This document shows positions 11,367 to 12,577 of a stretch of DNA of 12,577 nucleotides, in pieces. The stretch's first letter is position 1; the number at the start of each line of letters is the position of its first letter. The notes beneath the pieces were generated by a model, which was not told the DNA's origin, did not search any database, and was given only the letters and a program-made list of their open reading frames with translations. Location: positions 1 through 12,577 of the forward strand of contig JAUWIO010000008.1 in NCBI GenBank assembly GCA_030605305.1, in the 5' to 3' direction. The DNA comes from Actinomycetes bacterium (GTDB taxonomy: Bacteria; Actinomycetota; Aquicultoria; CAJVYJ01; JAUVQD01). A program made the position numbers and the translations under genes.

Positions 11367-12577
11367 TTGCTGATTGAAGAGAGACTGGGCGTTCTAGTAG
11401 GCGAAGCGGTGTCCACCGCGATTGCCAAGGGCGCTCTGGAGATCAAAGATACGCCGCGTATCACTATAGAGCGGCCCCGAGAAGAGGCTCATGGAGATTG
11501 GGCCTCTAATATTGCGCTCGTCTTGGCCAAACCGGCCCGCCGCCCGCCACGCGAGGTCGCCGAGACGATCATTGCCAACCTCGGGCAGCCGGATTACCTG
11601 GCCGGAGTCGCGATCGCCGGCCCTGGATTCATCAACTTTCGGTTGAGCGAAGATTGGTTCCGCTCCGAACTCGCCGATATCCTGGCTCAAGGCGAGCGTT
11701 TCGGTCGGGTCGCGGAGCCAAGCGGAAAGCGGTTCCAAATCGAGTTCGTCAGCGCCAACCCTGTCGGTCCGATGCACATCGGACATGGCCGCTGGGCGGC
11801 CGTGGGTGACAGCTTGGCCAGAGTGCTCCAAGCTTGCGGGCACGAAGTCGAGCGCGAATTCTATATCAACGACTGGGGCAATCAGATGCAGATATTCGGT
11901 GTCTCGGTGGCCGCGCGCTACCGAGAACTCCTCGGCCATCCGCTCGAGTTGCCCGAAGACGGCTATCAGGGCCATTACATCATCGATATCGCCCGCGAGA
12001 TAGTCGAAGCCGACGGCGAGGCGCACCTGAGCCTAGATCCAAAGGAACAGGCGGCAGTCTTCATGGAGCGCGCCTACAGGCAGGTTCTCGACCATACAAA
12101 GAAGACCTTATCTGATATGGATGTCGTCTTCGACGTCTGGTTCTCGGAGCGGACGCTGCACGAGGGCGATCAAGTGCAAAAGACGCTGTCGGCACTTGAG
12201 GCTAAAGGCCTGGCCTACCGGCAAGAAGGGGCCTTGTGGCTGAAGACCAGCGATTACGGTGATGACAAAGACCGGGTGCTTGTTCGCGAAGACGGGCGGT
12301 CTACGTACTTTGCGGCCGATATCGCCTACCACTGGGATAAATATCAGCGGGGCTTCGACGGCATGATAAATATCTGGGGGGCCGATCACCACGGCTATGT
12401 AGCCAGGGTCAAGGCGGCCATGGACGGCCTCGGACTCGATGTCGACAAGCTTGAGATAATAATCGGTCAACTGGTCAGCCTTTTCAGCGGCGGACGGCCC
12501 ATCAAGATGGCGAAGCGGACCGGGGAGATGGTGACCCTCGAGGAGCTCTTGACCGATGTCGGCAAAGACGCGGCCCG
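11367..12577 (+). CDS. argS: Arginyl-tRNA synthetase (ArgS), N-terminal part
   Basis: A class I aminoacyl-tRNA synthetase that charges tRNA-Arg with arginine in the cytoplasm. The first 403 residues are present and the frame is open to the window end; families run to about 550-560, so the end of the catalytic core and the anticodon-binding DALR domain lie outside. The N-terminal ArgS-specific domain (about 1-110) shows ERPREEAHGDWASNIALVLAK. The catalytic domain carries SANPVGPMHIGHGR with the HIGH signature at 137-140, FYINDWGNQM at 165-174, WGADHHGYV at 337-345, and KMAKRTGEMVTL at 380-391 as the KMSKR loop (Ala382 for Ser). The TTG at 11367 is chosen because it gives the usual ArgS N-terminus, is the first start in its frame here, and has a purine-rich AGAGAA 6 nt upstream. 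It lies 11 nt after the small PAS-like ORF. Confidence 0.95.
   Translation, partial: MLIEERLGVLVGEAVSTAIAKGALEIKDTPRITIERPREEAHGDWASNIALVLAKPARRPPREVAETIIANLGQPDYLAGVAIAGPGFINFRLSEDWFRSELADILAQGERFGRVAEPSGKRFQIEFVSANPVGPMHIGHGRWAAVGDSLARVLQACGHEVEREFYINDWGNQMQIFGVSVAARYRELLGHPLELPEDGYQGHYIIDIAREIVEADGEAHLSLDPKEQAAVFMERAYRQVLDHTKKTLSDMDVVFDVWFSERTLHEGDQVQKTLSALEAKGLAYRQEGALWLKTSDYGDDKDRVLVREDGRSTYFAADIAYHWDKYQRGFDGMINIWGADHHGYVARVKAAMDGLGLDVDKLEIIIGQLVSLFSGGRPIKMAKRTGEMVTLEELLTDVGKDAA

Noticed and set aside
11394..12470. Minus-strand ORFs opposite argS
   Set aside because: They are shadows: the + strand frame holds all ArgS signatures in order and is uninterrupted.

Overview
The window is part of a bacterial chromosome, about 55-60 % G+C by eye. 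Every supported gene lies on the + strand. The lineage cannot be fixed from the sequence. Moderately high G+C, frequent GTG/TTG starts, a probable leaderless promoter and a walJ-htrA gene pair fit a deep-branching, possibly anaerobic, Gram-positive-type bacterium (Actinobacteriota or Firmicutes relatives), but this is a weak inference.

Region 1 (1-8629) is the distal half of a respiratory complex I-type operon. It begins inside nuoK, then runs nuoM, nuoN, a 516-residue and a 505-residue MrpD/NuoL-like antiporter subunit, a small two-helix membrane protein with an acidic His-rich repeat, and a 670-residue antiporter-like subunit with a NuoL-type C-terminal arm. Genes overlap, touch or lie 4-12 nt apart, so they are probably one transcript. 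Two points are unusual. No nuoL lies in its normal place between nuoK and nuoM, and the operon carries five antiporter-type subunits rather than three. Four of the five keep the full set of buried charged residues (TM5 Glu, TM7 Lys, TM8 Lys, TM12 Lys/Glu). The last has Asn in place of the TM7 Lys. The set looks like a Nuo/Mrp hybrid proton or sodium pump whose L position may be filled by one of the MrpD-like subunits, perhaps the 670-residue one.

Region 2 (8627-8811) is a structured spacer. A perfect 16-bp inverted repeat starts inside the last stop codon of the operon. A stretch resembling a REP element of the REP-associated transposase (RAYT) type follows and runs up to the next gene.

Region 3 (8812-10892) holds walJ (yycJ), a metallo-beta-lactamase-fold hydrolase, and a membrane-anchored HtrA/DegP-type trypsin-like protease with a PDZ domain. 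This adjacency resembles the end of the Firmicutes wal (yyc) locus, but without walRKHI. The protease has its own plausible promoter, and a stem-loop begins at about its predicted transcription start.

Region 4 (10893-12577) starts with a plausible promoter whose start point would fall at the ATG of a 57-residue ORF. That ORF overlaps a second small ORF with a PAS-like sequence in the +1 frame, either two tiny coupled genes or one frameshifted gene. argS (arginyl-tRNA synthetase) follows 11 nt later from a TTG start and is cut by the window end. No tRNA, rRNA, CRISPR array or complete insertion sequence was seen.
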